This document shows positions 1 to 8,315 of a stretch of DNA of 64,000 bases, piece after piece. Each line of letters begins with the position of its first letter. The first letter of the stretch is position 1. Made by a program: the position numbers and the translations under genes. The notes beneath the pieces are model-generated. The model searched no databases. It worked only from the letters and a program-made list of their open reading frames with translations, and had not been told where the DNA came from. Origin of the DNA: RUG705 sp934101175 (GTDB taxonomy: Bacteria; Bacillota_I; Bacilli_A; RF39; UBA660); assembly GCA_934101175.1 (NCBI GenBank), contig CAKOQC010000002.1, positions 248,001 to 312,000 on the forward strand, in the 5' to 3' direction.

Positions 1-1
1 A

Positions 2-1399
2 AGAGAAACTTTATTTGAAACAAAAGAAGAAATAAATAAATTAAAAATAGATGCAGATAAAGAAATTAAAGAGAAAAAGAATGAAGTTAGAGAAACAGAA
101 GAACGTATTTTGCAACGTGAAAAGAATTTAGATAAACGTGATGAAATTATGCAAAATAGGGAAAAAGGACTTGAAGATAGAGAAAAAAATTTATTAAAGA
201 AACAAGATGAAATCCAAGAAATAAAAGAAAAAATGGAAGATATCAAACGTGAACAATTAGAAAAATTAGAACAAATAAGTGGTTTTACTAAAGAACAAGC
301 TAGAGAATCAGTAATGAAAATCGTTGAAGAAAAAATGAGTAAAGAGATAGCAGCATATATCAAAGATCGTGAAATAGAAGCTAAATTAGATGTTGATTCA
401 AAAGCTAAAGAAATGTTAGTTAATTGTATGCAAAAATATGCTGCAGATGTTACTAATGAACAAACAATATCAGTAATTTCATTACCTAATGATGAAATGA
501 AAGGAAGAATTATTGGTAGAGAAGGAAGAAATGTTAGAACTATTGAATCAGTTACAGGAGTAGATTTAATAATAGATGATACTCCAGAAGCAATAGTTAT
601 ATCAAGTTTTGATCCATTAAGAAGAGAGATAGCAAGATTAACTTTAGAGACTTTGATTAAAGATGGAAGAATACATCCTGCTAGAATTGAAGAAGTATAT
701 GATAAGATGTGTAATGAAGTTAATCAGAAGATTAAAGAATATGGTAAGAATGCGGTATATGAATTAGGATTATCTAAGATAGATCCAGAATTAATTACAA
801 TAATTGGTAAACTACATTTTAGAACAAGTTATGGACAAAATGCTTTAAAACATTCAATAGAAGTAGCAAATATCTCAGGATTATTAGCAGCTGAACTTGG
901 AGAAAATATTAATTTAGCTAAGAGAGCTGGATTACTTCATGATATTGGTAAAGCAATTGATTTTGAAATGGAAGGCAGTCATGTTGACATTGGTGTTGAT
1001 ATAGCTAAAAAATATAATGAAAATAAGATAGTTATTAATGCTATAGCATCACATCATGGAGATGTACCTGCTACTAGTGTAATTGCTACAATTGTTAATA
1101 TAGCTGATACAATTTCAGCATCAAGACCTGGAGCAAGAAATGATTCATCAGAAAACTATTTCCAAAGACTAGAAAAAATAGAGCAAATAGGAAATGATGT
1201 TAAGGGCGTAGATAAAGCGTATGCTATTCAAGCAGGAAGAGAACTTAGAGTTATAGTTAAACCTGAAGAAGTAGATGACTTAATGTCTTATCAAATAGCA
1301 AGAAATATTAAAGAACAAATTGAAGCAGAAGTACAATATCCTGGTATTATTAAAGTAACAGTTATTAGAGAAACTAGAGCAACAGAAGAAGCTAAATAA
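2..1399 (+). CDS. rny: Ribonuclease Y (5' end outside window)
   Basis: RNase Y is the membrane-anchored endoribonuclease that starts mRNA decay in many Firmicutes. The frame is already open at base 2, so the start codon and the N-terminal membrane helix lie upstream of the window. What is visible, in order: a long charged coiled coil, a KH domain with the GRIIGREGRN loop near bases 501-530, then an HD phosphohydrolase domain with LLHDIGKAID near bases 931-960 and a downstream ASHHGD motif that supply the metal ligands. The C-terminal end (YPGIIKVTVIRE) is typical of the family. The stop codon sits inside the loop of a terminator hairpin, so the gene ends its transcription unit. Identity is secure; only the truncation by the window edge limits it. 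Confidence 0.97.
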   Translation, partial: RETLFETKEEINKLKIDADKEIKEKKNEVRETEERILQREKNLDKRDEIMQNREKGLEDREKNLLKKQDEIQEIKEKMEDIKREQLEKLEQISGFTKEQARESVMKIVEEKMSKEIAAYIKDREIEAKLDVDSKAKEMLVNCMQKYAADVTNEQTISVISLPNDEMKGRIIGREGRNVRTIESVTGVDLIIDDTPEAIVISSFDPLRREIARLTLETLIKDGRIHPARIEEVYDKMCNEVNQKIKEYGKNAVYELGLSKIDPELITIIGKLHFRTSYGQNALKHSIEVANISGLLAAELGENINLAKRAGLLHDIGKAIDFEMEGSHVDIGVDIAKKYNENKIVINAIASHHGDVPATSVIATIVNIADTISASRPGARNDSSENYFQRLEKIEQIGNDVKGVDKAYAIQAGRELRVIVKPEEVDDLMSYQIARNIKEQIEAEVQYPGIIKVTVIRETRATEEAK

Positions 1400-1420
1400 G
1401 AAGCTTCTTTTCTTTTTTTT
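1386..1420 (+). terminator. Terminator of rny
   Basis: A 7-bp stem AAGAAGC (1386-1392) / GCTTCTT (1403-1409) is followed by a T-rich run to 1420. The rny stop codon lies in the loop. Confidence 0.85.
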
Positions 1421-1439
1421 ACAAAAAGTTAATTTATGG

Positions 1440-1468
1440 TTGCAAAAAAATTAAAAGTATTGTATACT
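1440..1468 (+). promoter_or_regulatory. Sigma-A promoter of thioester-domain gene
   Basis: TTGCAA (1440-1445), a 17-nt spacer and TATACT (1463-1468) precede the ribosome binding site and the ATG at 1491. Confidence 0.75.
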
Positions 1469-1490
1469 CTTCTTAGGATAGGTGATAGAA

Positions 1491-2459
1491 ATGAAAAAAT
1501 CATTGGGAAAGGTATTGATAACAGCTACAGCATGCTTTGCAATGATGGGTAATGTATATGGAGCTGCTAAACCTTCTTTAACATATGTATATTATAACGA
1601 TCAAAAAGATGGTAATTATCGTATAAGAAAAGTAATTGGAAGTAATTCAACATTTATGGATTTTATTACAATGAAAGATACTACTGATAAAGTAGGATAT
1701 TGTGTAGATGTTGGAAAGAATTTAAATAAAGATATTAGTTATACAGAAACACAAGATTTAGCATCATATTTAAATGCAACATTAAATAATAGTACTAAAG
1801 CTAAAAATTTAGCTGCTAAAATAAGTCAATATGCTTATTATGGATATACAACATCTGGAACTCGTAATACTAATAATTATTATGCTGCTACTCAAAAATT
1901 AATATGGGAAGAATTATATAAGAATGGATATGGAAGTTATAATAAAGATGCTTACTTAAGAGCAGATTCAGCAAATATTGAAGTAGATGTTTCTAAAGAA
2001 ACTAATGAAATACTTAATGCTGTTGCTAATCATCTTAGAAAGCCATCATTTTGTAGTAGTAAAGATAAATTAGAAATAGGAGTAGGAGAAACAGCAACAT
2101 TTACAGATAATAATAAAACTTTGAGTTATTATAAGGTAAGTTGTACATCTGATTTAAAATGTGAACCAAATGGAAATAATTTAAAGGTAACAGTTTTAAA
2201 GAAAGATGGAGATAAGAAGATTACATTTACAAAAGATGCAAAAGGTACTCCTGCTTTAGTTTATAAACATGCTAATTCTCAAGGAGTATTAGTTGGAGGA
2301 AAAGTAGAACCAGTATCTTGTTCATTCGGAGTAGATACATTTGAAAATATTCAAACAGCGGGGCCAAAAATGTTAGCAATAGTATCAATAGGATTATTAT
2401 TTGGATTTATAGCATTCATGGTTTACTTTGGAAAAGAAAACTTAGGACAACAAAAATAG
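1491..2459 (+). CDS. Thioester-domain (TED) surface protein
   Basis: A predicted secreted surface adhesin. The ATG at 1491 is preferred to an in-frame GTG at 1482 because AGGATAGGTGAT (1475-1485) lies at the right distance. Residues 1-27 form a signal peptide (KKSLGKVLITATACFAMM, cut near VYGA). The first domain holds the two hallmarks of thioester domains: YCVD with Cys71 and ATQKLIW with Gln135. In known TEDs this Cys and Gln form an internal thioester that can bond covalently to host amines. A second beta-rich region with four cysteines follows. The protein ends with NIQTAG, a membrane segment and a short basic tail, a layout like a sortase signal but without LPXTG. The gene has its own promoter and terminator. 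The TED call rests on motif spacing; the ligand is unknown. Confidence 0.75.
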   Translation: MKKSLGKVLITATACFAMMGNVYGAAKPSLTYVYYNDQKDGNYRIRKVIGSNSTFMDFITMKDTTDKVGYCVDVGKNLNKDISYTETQDLASYLNATLNNSTKAKNLAAKISQYAYYGYTTSGTRNTNNYYAATQKLIWEELYKNGYGSYNKDAYLRADSANIEVDVSKETNEILNAVANHLRKPSFCSSKDKLEIGVGETATFTDNNKTLSYYKVSCTSDLKCEPNGNNLKVTVLKKDGDKKITFTKDAKGTPALVYKHANSQGVLVGGKVEPVSCSFGVDTFENIQTAGPKMLAIVSIGLLFGFIAFMVYFGKENLGQQK

Positions 2460-2478
2460 CATAGAAATATGCTTTTTT
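2458..2478 (+). terminator. Terminator of TED gene
   Basis: AGCATA / TATGCT stem (2458-2463, 2468-2473) with a GAAA loop, followed by T5. It overlaps the stop codon. Confidence 0.85.
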
Positions 2479-2539
2479 CTTTATATATAAAGGACCTGGA
2501 AAATAAAAATTAAAAAATATATCAATTTTTATTTTAATA

Positions 2540-2548
2540 TGATATAAT
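2540..2548 (+). promoter_or_regulatory. Extended -10 promoter of cdaA
   Basis: TGATATAAT (TG at 2540-2541, TATAAT at 2543-2548), 31 bases before the cdaA ATG. The -35 is weak, as expected for an extended -10. Confidence 0.6.
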
Positions 2549-2579
2549 AGATAATGAATACTAAAGGATGGTGTAAATA

Positions 2580-3404
2580 ATGACAGTAACTAATATACTA
2601 TCAACATTGAAAAGTTTAATAGATGTATCTATAGTATGGATACTTATATATGCAGTACTTAAGAACCTTAAGAATAATATTAAAATGATAATGATATTTA
2701 AAGGAATACTAATAATTTTAGTAATTAAATATCTTAGCGATAAATTACAATTAATGACAGTAGGATTAATACTAGAATATGTATTAACATGGGGACCATT
2801 AGCATTAATAATAATATTCCAACCAGAAATTAGAAATGCTTTAGAACAATTAGGTAAAAAACAAATACTTACTAGACAAAGATCACTTACAATGGATGAA
2901 CGTGAAAAAGTAGTTTATGAAATAATTAATGCAGTTGATTATATGAGAAAAGCTAAAATAGGCGGATTAATGGTTATAGAAAGAGAAATAAGCTTAAATA
3001 ATTATATAGAAAAAAGTAAAGCACTTTATGCAGATATTTCTTCAGAACTATTAATATCTATATTCTTTCCTAGAAACCCATTACATGATGGAGGAGTAAT
3101 AATACAAGGAAATAGAATTACTAGTGCAGGAGCAATATTCCCAATAAGCTTAAATAGCAAAATAAATAAAAAACTAGGAACAAGACATAGAGCAGCATTA
3201 GGAATAAGCGAAGAAAGCGATTGTATTGCTTTAGTAGTATCAGAAGAAACAGGAAAAATATCTATCGCAATAAATGGAATTCTAAATTATAATTTATCAT
3301 TAGATGATGCTAGAATGATTTTAATAGAAGAATTAAAACCTAGAAAAGAATTATTATTAGATGATGAATTTGATGAAGAAAGTGAGCCTGATAATAATGA
3401 ATAA
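2580..3404 (+). CDS. cdaA: Diadenylate cyclase CdaA
   Basis: Makes the second messenger c-di-AMP from two ATP at the membrane, controlling potassium and osmolyte balance and wall integrity. Three N-terminal hydrophobic helices occupy roughly residues 8-80. The DisA_N catalytic domain follows, with the DGG motif at residues 170-172 and GTRHRAALG at 200-208, both intact. Length (274 aa) is normal for CdaA. The ATG at 2580 follows AAAGGATGGTG. The downstream gene starts inside the last codons of cdaA, so CdaA and its regulator are translationally coupled, as in many Firmicutes. The usual third partner glmM is not here. Confidence 0.95.
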   Translation: MTVTNILSTLKSLIDVSIVWILIYAVLKNLKNNIKMIMIFKGILIILVIKYLSDKLQLMTVGLILEYVLTWGPLALIIIFQPEIRNALEQLGKKQILTRQRSLTMDEREKVVYEIINAVDYMRKAKIGGLMVIEREISLNNYIEKSKALYADISSELLISIFFPRNPLHDGGVIIQGNRITSAGAIFPISLNSKINKKLGTRHRAALGISEESDCIALVVSEETGKISIAINGILNYNLSLDDARMILIEELKPRKELLLDDEFDEESEPDNNE

Positions 3405-4779
3405 TAAAAAGAATAAAAATAAAAAAAGAATAAGAAAACCATTTATGTTTATTAGGGCAATAATTAGATTAATAGATAAAAAAATAATTACTCCAATAAC
3501 AAAATTTATTTTACTTATATCAGAAAAGATGGGAAGAAGAACAGATAAATTTGAAAGATGGTTAGTTAAAAAGAATACACTAATATTTATATCATTAGTA
3601 TTAGCAATAGTTACCTTTATAGCTGTTGATAATAAATCATTAGTACTTATAGATTCTTATGCAGAAGTACTTCATGATCAGAAAGTAGAAGCAATATATA
3701 ATACAGAAACATATGTAGTAGAGGGATTGCCTGAAACAGCAGATGTTACACTTATAGGAAGAAAAATAGATATGTATTTAGCTAAACAATTATCTAAAGG
3801 AACAGTATCTGTTGATATTTCTAACTTAGAAGCTGGTACACATAAAGTAGCATTAAACTATGAAAGTAGTGTTAATTCAGTTAATTATAATGTATCACCT
3901 TCAAATGTTACAATTATTATATATCCTAAAGTATCTTCTACTAAAGTAGCTACAATAGATACTATTAATAAAGAAAAATTAGATAGTAAACTATCAATAT
4001 CTAATGTTACAATAGATCAACAAGAAATAATAATTAAAGGAGCAGAACATACGATTAAAGAAGTAGCTACTGTTAGAGCATTAGTAGATATATCTAAATT
4101 AGTAGATCCAGAAGTTGGAGTAATGAACTTAGAAAATGTACCTTTAATAGCATATGATAATAATGGTAGAACAGTAGATGTAGAAATGGTACCTAGTAAG
4201 GTAAATGCTACAATTAGTATTGATTCTCCACATAAAGAAGTACCAATAAAGATTATTCCAATAGGAGAAGTACAATTTGGTAAAGCTATTAGTTCAATAA
4301 CTTCTAGTGAAACTAAAGTTACAGTATATGGTAGTGAAGATAGTATTAATAAGATAGAATACTTCCCAATAGAAGTAGATGTAACTAATTTAAGTTCTAA
4401 TAAAGTATTTAATGTTGCTTTATCAGTACCACAAGGAGTTAGAGATTTATCTGTTAAGAATACAAGAGTATCAGTTACATTAGGAGAAGAAAAGACTAAA
4501 GAAGTAAAAGATGTAATGATAGAAACGGTAAATCTAGATCCTAACTATAAGGCGGCGGCAATAGGAGTAGGAGCTTCGTCGATTAAGACATCAGTTATTG
4601 TAAAAGGTACACAAGAAGTATTGAATGCAATAGATGAGAGTAAGATTAAAGCAATAGTAGACTTATCTGAATATAAAGAGGGAGATCATGAAGTAACAAT
4701 TACTGTTACAGGTGATGATGTAAAAGCAACATATACTCCTAAGACTACTAAGATAAAGATTAGAATAAGTAAAAAATAG
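3397..4779 (+). CDS. cdaR: YbbR-domain regulator of CdaA
   Basis: Extracytoplasmic regulator that binds and tunes CdaA. The ATG at 3397 overlaps the cdaA stop by 8 nt; an earlier in-frame ATG (3361) lies deep inside cdaA and is less likely. The N terminus is short and very basic, then one membrane helix (TLIFISLVLAIVTFIAV), then about four YbbR repeats outside the membrane, recognisable by recurring patterns such as VDISNLEAGTHKV, VDVTNLSSNKVF and VDLSEYKEGDHEV. The membrane helix starts about 60 residues in, after an unusually long cytoplasmic lead. The gene ends before a terminator shared with the convergent gene. Confidence 0.93.
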   Translation: MNNKKNKNKKRIRKPFMFIRAIIRLIDKKIITPITKFILLISEKMGRRTDKFERWLVKKNTLIFISLVLAIVTFIAVDNKSLVLIDSYAEVLHDQKVEAIYNTETYVVEGLPETADVTLIGRKIDMYLAKQLSKGTVSVDISNLEAGTHKVALNYESSVNSVNYNVSPSNVTIIIYPKVSSTKVATIDTINKEKLDSKLSISNVTIDQQEIIIKGAEHTIKEVATVRALVDISKLVDPEVGVMNLENVPLIAYDNNGRTVDVEMVPSKVNATISIDSPHKEVPIKIIPIGEVQFGKAISSITSSETKVTVYGSEDSINKIEYFPIEVDVTNLSSNKVFNVALSVPQGVRDLSVKNTRVSVTLGEEKTKEVKDVMIETVNLDPNYKAAAIGVGASSIKTSVIVKGTQEVLNAIDESKIKAIVDLSEYKEGDHEVTITVTGDDVKATYTPKTTKIKIRISKK

Positions 4780-4786
4780 AATAATA

Positions 4787-4826
4787 AAAAGAATGATTTC
4801 ATAGTGATTATGTAAATCATTCTTTT
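4787..4826. terminator. Bidirectional terminator, cdaR and 4830 gene
   Basis: A perfect 13-bp stem (4787-4799 with 4814-4826), with CATA/TATG pairing inside the loop. The A-run on the left and T-run on the right serve both strands. Confidence 0.88.
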
Positions 4827-4829
4827 ACT

Positions 4830-5420
4830 TTATTTATGAGATTTTTTCTTTTTATCTTTATCTATATCGATATTAATATATTTGATTAGAGTGATTACTT
4901 GAGTGATAATAGTTATTATTGAAGAGATAAAGATTATTTTAATATTGGTATTAGGGATATAGACAAGTATTAGGGTTATTGACAAGAGAGTAGTCTTGAT
5001 TTTACCTATTATGGTAGAACGGGGTTTATTACCTTTAGATTCTGATAAGAGATTAGTATAGCTAATGGCTAATTCTAAGATTAGATTAAATAGTAGGATA
5101 TAACATTGGAAAGCAGCAGGTATTACTAAACTCATAGCAAATATCTTATCACAAACGGCATCTAACTTGATACCAAAATCTGAAGTAAGATTATAAGCTC
5201 TAGCTATTTTACCATCTAAAAAGTCGGTTATAGCAAAGAATATTAAAGCTATAATAGCTAATTTTATTTTACCTAGTAACATAGAAGGAATAACAATAAA
5301 GGGAGCTAAAGCTCTAGAGAATGTTAGTATATTGGGAATTTGTTTTTTGATATTACCTTCTTTTATATTTTTTACTTGAAGTAGAAAGTCTTTAAAGAAA
5401 TCAGTTATTAGTTTTTTCAT
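4830..5420 (-). CDS. CDP-alcohol phosphatidyltransferase (PgsA-like)
   Basis: Integral membrane enzyme that joins a CDP-diacylglycerol to an alcohol, most likely glycerol-3-phosphate (phosphatidylglycerophosphate synthase). The full signature D-G-x2-A-R-x8-G-x3-D-x3-D is present: Asp66, Asp69-Gly70, Ala73-Arg74, Gly83, Asp87, Asp91. About five hydrophobic helices surround it, and the C terminus is basic. Length 196 aa fits PgsA. The N terminus carries about 30 extra residues before the first helix. Substrate cannot be told from sequence; CLS- or PSS-type activity is possible. It is transcribed alone, convergent with cdaR. Confidence 0.85.
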   Translation of the reverse strand: MKKLITDFFKDFLLQVKNIKEGNIKKQIPNILTFSRALAPFIVIPSMLLGKIKLAIIALIFFAITDFLDGKIARAYNLTSDFGIKLDAVCDKIFAMSLVIPAAFQCYILLFNLILELAISYTNLLSESKGNKPRSTIIGKIKTTLLSITLILVYIPNTNIKIIFISSIITIITQVITLIKYINIDIDKDKKKKSHK

Positions 5421-5504
5421 AGTATCATCCCCTTAATAGTAATTACTATTATTATATATCAATAATTAGTTAAAAACAATTATAAAAAAATATTTTATAA
5501 GAAA

Positions 5505-5522
5505 AGAGACTATTTGGTCTCT
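5505..5522 (-). terminator. Terminator of spoVS
   Basis: AGAGAC / GTCTCT stem (5505-5510, 5517-5522). On the minus strand a T-rich stretch follows. It overlaps the end of the gene. Confidence 0.6.
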
Positions 5523-5770
5523 ACGATAAGTTTAATGGCAGTTCTTTCGTCCCCATCAATTACAATATCTGTAAATGCAGGGATACAGATTAGATTTTTT
5601 CCAGAAGGTGCTACAAATCCTCTTGCAATAGCAATGGCCTTAATTGCTTGATTTAATGCGCCAGCTCCAATAGCTTGAATTTCTACACTATCTTTCTCTC
5701 TAAAAACATTAGCTAGAGCACCCGCTACAGAGTTAGGGTTAGATTTAGTTCCTACTTTAAGTGTTTCCAT
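5510..5770 (-). CDS. spoVS: Stage V sporulation protein S family
   Basis: A small cytoplasmic Alba-like protein of 86 residues, the standard SpoVS length. The start is set at METLKV (5770), behind AAGGAATG, rather than at the longer frame beginning nine codons earlier, because all family members start at this point. The core NSVAGALA, EIQAIGAGALNQA(I/V)KA and APSGKNLICIPAFTDI is almost unchanged from Bacillus and Thermus. In spore formers SpoVS affects late sporulation; homologues are widespread in bacteria that do not make spores, where the role is unclear and may involve nucleic-acid binding. No other spore-specific gene was recognised nearby. Confidence 0.95.
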   Translation of the reverse strand: METLKVGTKSNPNSVAGALANVFREKDSVEIQAIGAGALNQAIKAIAIARGFVAPSGKNLICIPAFTDIVIDGDERTAIKLIVETK

Positions 5771-5835
5771 TATTTTATCATTCCTTTCTTTATACATTTA
5801 ACTATATGTTATTACTTTAAAAAAGATACTAACAA

Positions 5836-5865
5836 TTTACAAAACATTAAGATATATGCTATAAT
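5836..5865 (+). promoter_or_regulatory. Promoter of alr operon
   Basis: TTTACA (5836-5841), 18-nt spacer, and an extended -10 TGCTATAAT (TATAAT at 5860-5865), 43 bases before the ATG of the racemase gene. Confidence 0.75.
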
Positions 5866-5908
5866 TAAATATAGAAATTAAGAGTTTTAAAGATATGGAG
5901 ATGATAAG

Positions 5909-7072
5909 ATGTATCGTAATACTTATGCTTATATAGATGATAAAATACTTACAAATAATATTAGGGAAATAGTTAGAAAATATTCTTTTTATAAATATTA
6001 TATTGGAGTAGTTAAAGCTAATGCTTATGGACATGGAAGTTATATTGTTAATGATTTAATTAAAGGGGGGGTTAATTATTTAGCAGTATCTTCATTAGAA
6101 GAAGCAATAGAAATAAGAAAATATAATAAAGAGATACCTATTCTTTGTTTAGAACCAATAAATATAGAATATTTAGATGTTATTCTTGATAATAAGATAA
6201 CTATTACAGTAGAAAGTATTGATTATGTTAGAGAGTTAGTTAATAAGAAGATAACTTCTAAATTATTAGTTCATCTTAAGTTAGATACAGGAATGAGTAG
6301 ACTTGGTTATAAAGATAAAGAAGAATTAATTAAGAGTATTAAATTACTAAGGGAGAATAAGAATATCTTTATAGAAGGTATATATACACATTTAGCTACT
6401 AGTGGAATAAATGATAAATATTATGATAAACAAATAGATAAATTTAGGTATTTAACTGAAGATATAGATTTAAAAGAAATACCGATTGTACATTTAAATA
6501 GATCAATAACACTTACACATCATAAGATGTTACCTTTTGAGACAGGAACAAGATTAGGAATAATTATGTATGGTTTTAGTCAGAGTTTACCTGAACCTGT
6601 AGGTCTTAGAAAGATAAAAAGAGATATACTTAATAAGATTAGACATATTAGTCCTACAGTTATGAGTAATGATTTAAAACTTAAGACAGCATTTTCTTTA
6701 TATTCAGAAGTAATGAGTATAAGATGTATTAAAAAGGGAGATTTTGTAGGTTATGGAGCTAATTATATAGCTAAAGAGGATACTATTATAGGGACTATTC
6801 CAATAGGATATGCAGATGGGATGAGTTCTTTAATGAAATATGTTTGTATAAATAAAAAGAAATATCCAATTGTTGGAGATATTTGTATGGATATGACTAT
6901 TGTTAAATTAGATGATAGGGTTAAGTTACATGATAAAGTAGAAATATTTGGAGATACTATTAGTGTTAAGTCAGTAGCTAATAATATGCATAGTAATGCT
7001 TATCATGTTTTAACAGGAGTTACTTCTAGAGTACCTAGAGTTTATTCAGATGGTAAGACTATTAAATATTAG
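5909..7072 (+). CDS. alr: Alanine racemase family protein
   Basis: PLP-dependent racemase with alanine racemase fold, making D-alanine (or another D-amino acid) for peptidoglycan. The PLP lysine is Lys36 in VVKANAYGHG. The second catalytic residue, a tyrosine, is expected in GDFVGYGANY, and GDICMDMT is the usual C-terminal motif. Length 387 aa is normal. It is the first gene of a tight run with an ATP-grasp ligase 9 nt downstream, then asnB and a flippase. This context leaves open that it acts on aspartate rather than alanine, although every visible motif is of the Alr family. The ATG at 5909 is backed by GGAGATGATAAG. Confidence 0.9.
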   Translation: MYRNTYAYIDDKILTNNIREIVRKYSFYKYYIGVVKANAYGHGSYIVNDLIKGGVNYLAVSSLEEAIEIRKYNKEIPILCLEPINIEYLDVILDNKITITVESIDYVRELVNKKITSKLLVHLKLDTGMSRLGYKDKEELIKSIKLLRENKNIFIEGIYTHLATSGINDKYYDKQIDKFRYLTEDIDLKEIPIVHLNRSITLTHHKMLPFETGTRLGIIMYGFSQSLPEPVGLRKIKRDILNKIRHISPTVMSNDLKLKTAFSLYSEVMSIRCIKKGDFVGYGANYIAKEDTIIGTIPIGYADGMSSLMKYVCINKKKYPIVGDICMDMTIVKLDDRVKLHDKVEIFGDTISVKSVANNMHSNAYHVLTGVTSRVPRVYSDGKTIKY

Positions 7073-7081
7073 AGGTGTAAT

Positions 7082-8302
7082 ATGAAATATAATGTATTAA
7101 TTATTGGAAGTGATGCTAATGCTTATTATATGGCTAGATGTTATCATGAAGCATATCATAAGAAAGCTTATGTACTTGCTAAAGGAGAGCTTCCATATAC
7201 AAAATATTCAAATATATTAAATATATTTTATGACTTTTCTATATGGGATGAAGAAGGTTTTTTAAGAGCTATATATAAATTTAAAGAAGAACATAATAAT
7301 TATAAGACTTTACTTATTAGTTCTAATGAGAGTTATGCTAGAATGATAGCTAAAAATAAAGAACAACTATTAAAAGATAATTTTATTTTTAATTATCCTA
7401 GTTTAGATATTATAGATTCTTTAATGATGAAAGAGACTTTTTATAAGAAATATCAAGATTCTTGTTTAAGTTTACCTGAGACATATTATTTTGATTGTAG
7501 TAAAGATAAAGTAATTAATAAGAAGATGAAGTATCCACTTATTCTTAAACCTAGTAATGTTATTATGTATAATCATCTTTCTTTTGAGGGTAAAAATAAG
7601 ATATATCAAATATATAGTAAAAAAGAACTTGATGAAGTTATTAAAAGAATAGTAGATGCTGGGTATACGGATACATTAATTATACAAGACTTTATTCCGG
7701 GAGATGATACTTATTTATTTGATGCAGTTGCTTATGTTTCAAGTGAACATCAAGTAAAATTATTATCTTTAGCTAGAATAGGGCTTCAAGAACATAGTAA
7801 GAATATGGTAGGAAATGCTGCTGTTTTAATAAATGGATATACTGAGGGAATAGATACTAAAGAAATAGAAGAGGAAATGAAGACTTTTCTTGAAGATATT
7901 AAGTATCAAGGATTTTGTGAATTTGATTTAAAATATGATTATCGTGATAAGAAATTTAAAGTATTAGAGATTAATGCTAGACAGGGCAGGAGTAGTTATT
8001 ATATAACAGGATGTGGATATAATTTAGTTAAAGTATTAATAGAAGATTTAATAGAACATAAAGATATGAAATATACTTTTCTTACAGATAGAGTACTTTT
8101 ATCGTTTGTACCTAGAGGAGTAGCTTTAAAATATATTAAAGATAAAGAATATAGACAAGAAGTAATTAGGCTTTGGAAATATAGAGTTAATCCAGTTAAT
8201 TATAGAGAAGATAGAAACTTTATGAGAAGATTGTATTTGATAAAGAAATATTTTCGTTATTATAAAGAATATAAGAATGGGTATTGGAAAGATAATCCAT
8301 AA
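7082..8302 (+). CDS. ATP-grasp ligase, D-aspartate ligase-like
   Basis: An ATP-grasp enzyme of 406 aa. The N terminus (VLIIGSDANAYYMARCYHEAY) resembles the Enterococcus faecium D-aspartate ligase family, which adds D-Asp to the side-chain amine of residue 3 of the peptidoglycan stem. The ATP-binding lysine is in LILKPSNV and the metal-binding ExN motif in VLEINARQGR. No membrane segment. It lies 9 nt after the racemase gene and 13 nt before asnB, with AGGTGTAA as ribosome binding site. A role in cross-bridge formation is inferred from family resemblance and context. A general carboxylate-amine ligase is the alternative. Confidence 0.7.
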   Translation: MKYNVLIIGSDANAYYMARCYHEAYHKKAYVLAKGELPYTKYSNILNIFYDFSIWDEEGFLRAIYKFKEEHNNYKTLLISSNESYARMIAKNKEQLLKDNFIFNYPSLDIIDSLMMKETFYKKYQDSCLSLPETYYFDCSKDKVINKKMKYPLILKPSNVIMYNHLSFEGKNKIYQIYSKKELDEVIKRIVDAGYTDTLIIQDFIPGDDTYLFDAVAYVSSEHQVKLLSLARIGLQEHSKNMVGNAAVLINGYTEGIDTKEIEEEMKTFLEDIKYQGFCEFDLKYDYRDKKFKVLEINARQGRSSYYITGCGYNLVKVLIEDLIEHKDMKYTFLTDRVLLSFVPRGVALKYIKDKEYRQEVIRLWKYRVNPVNYREDRNFMRRLYLIKKYFRYYKEYKNGYWKDNP

Positions 8303-8315
8303 GGAGTGATTTAGA

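Noticed and set aside
5837..6034. Minus-strand open frame over the alr promoter and start
   Set aside because: Overlaps the well-supported start of alr and its promoter, no ribosome binding site, composition of a shadow frame.
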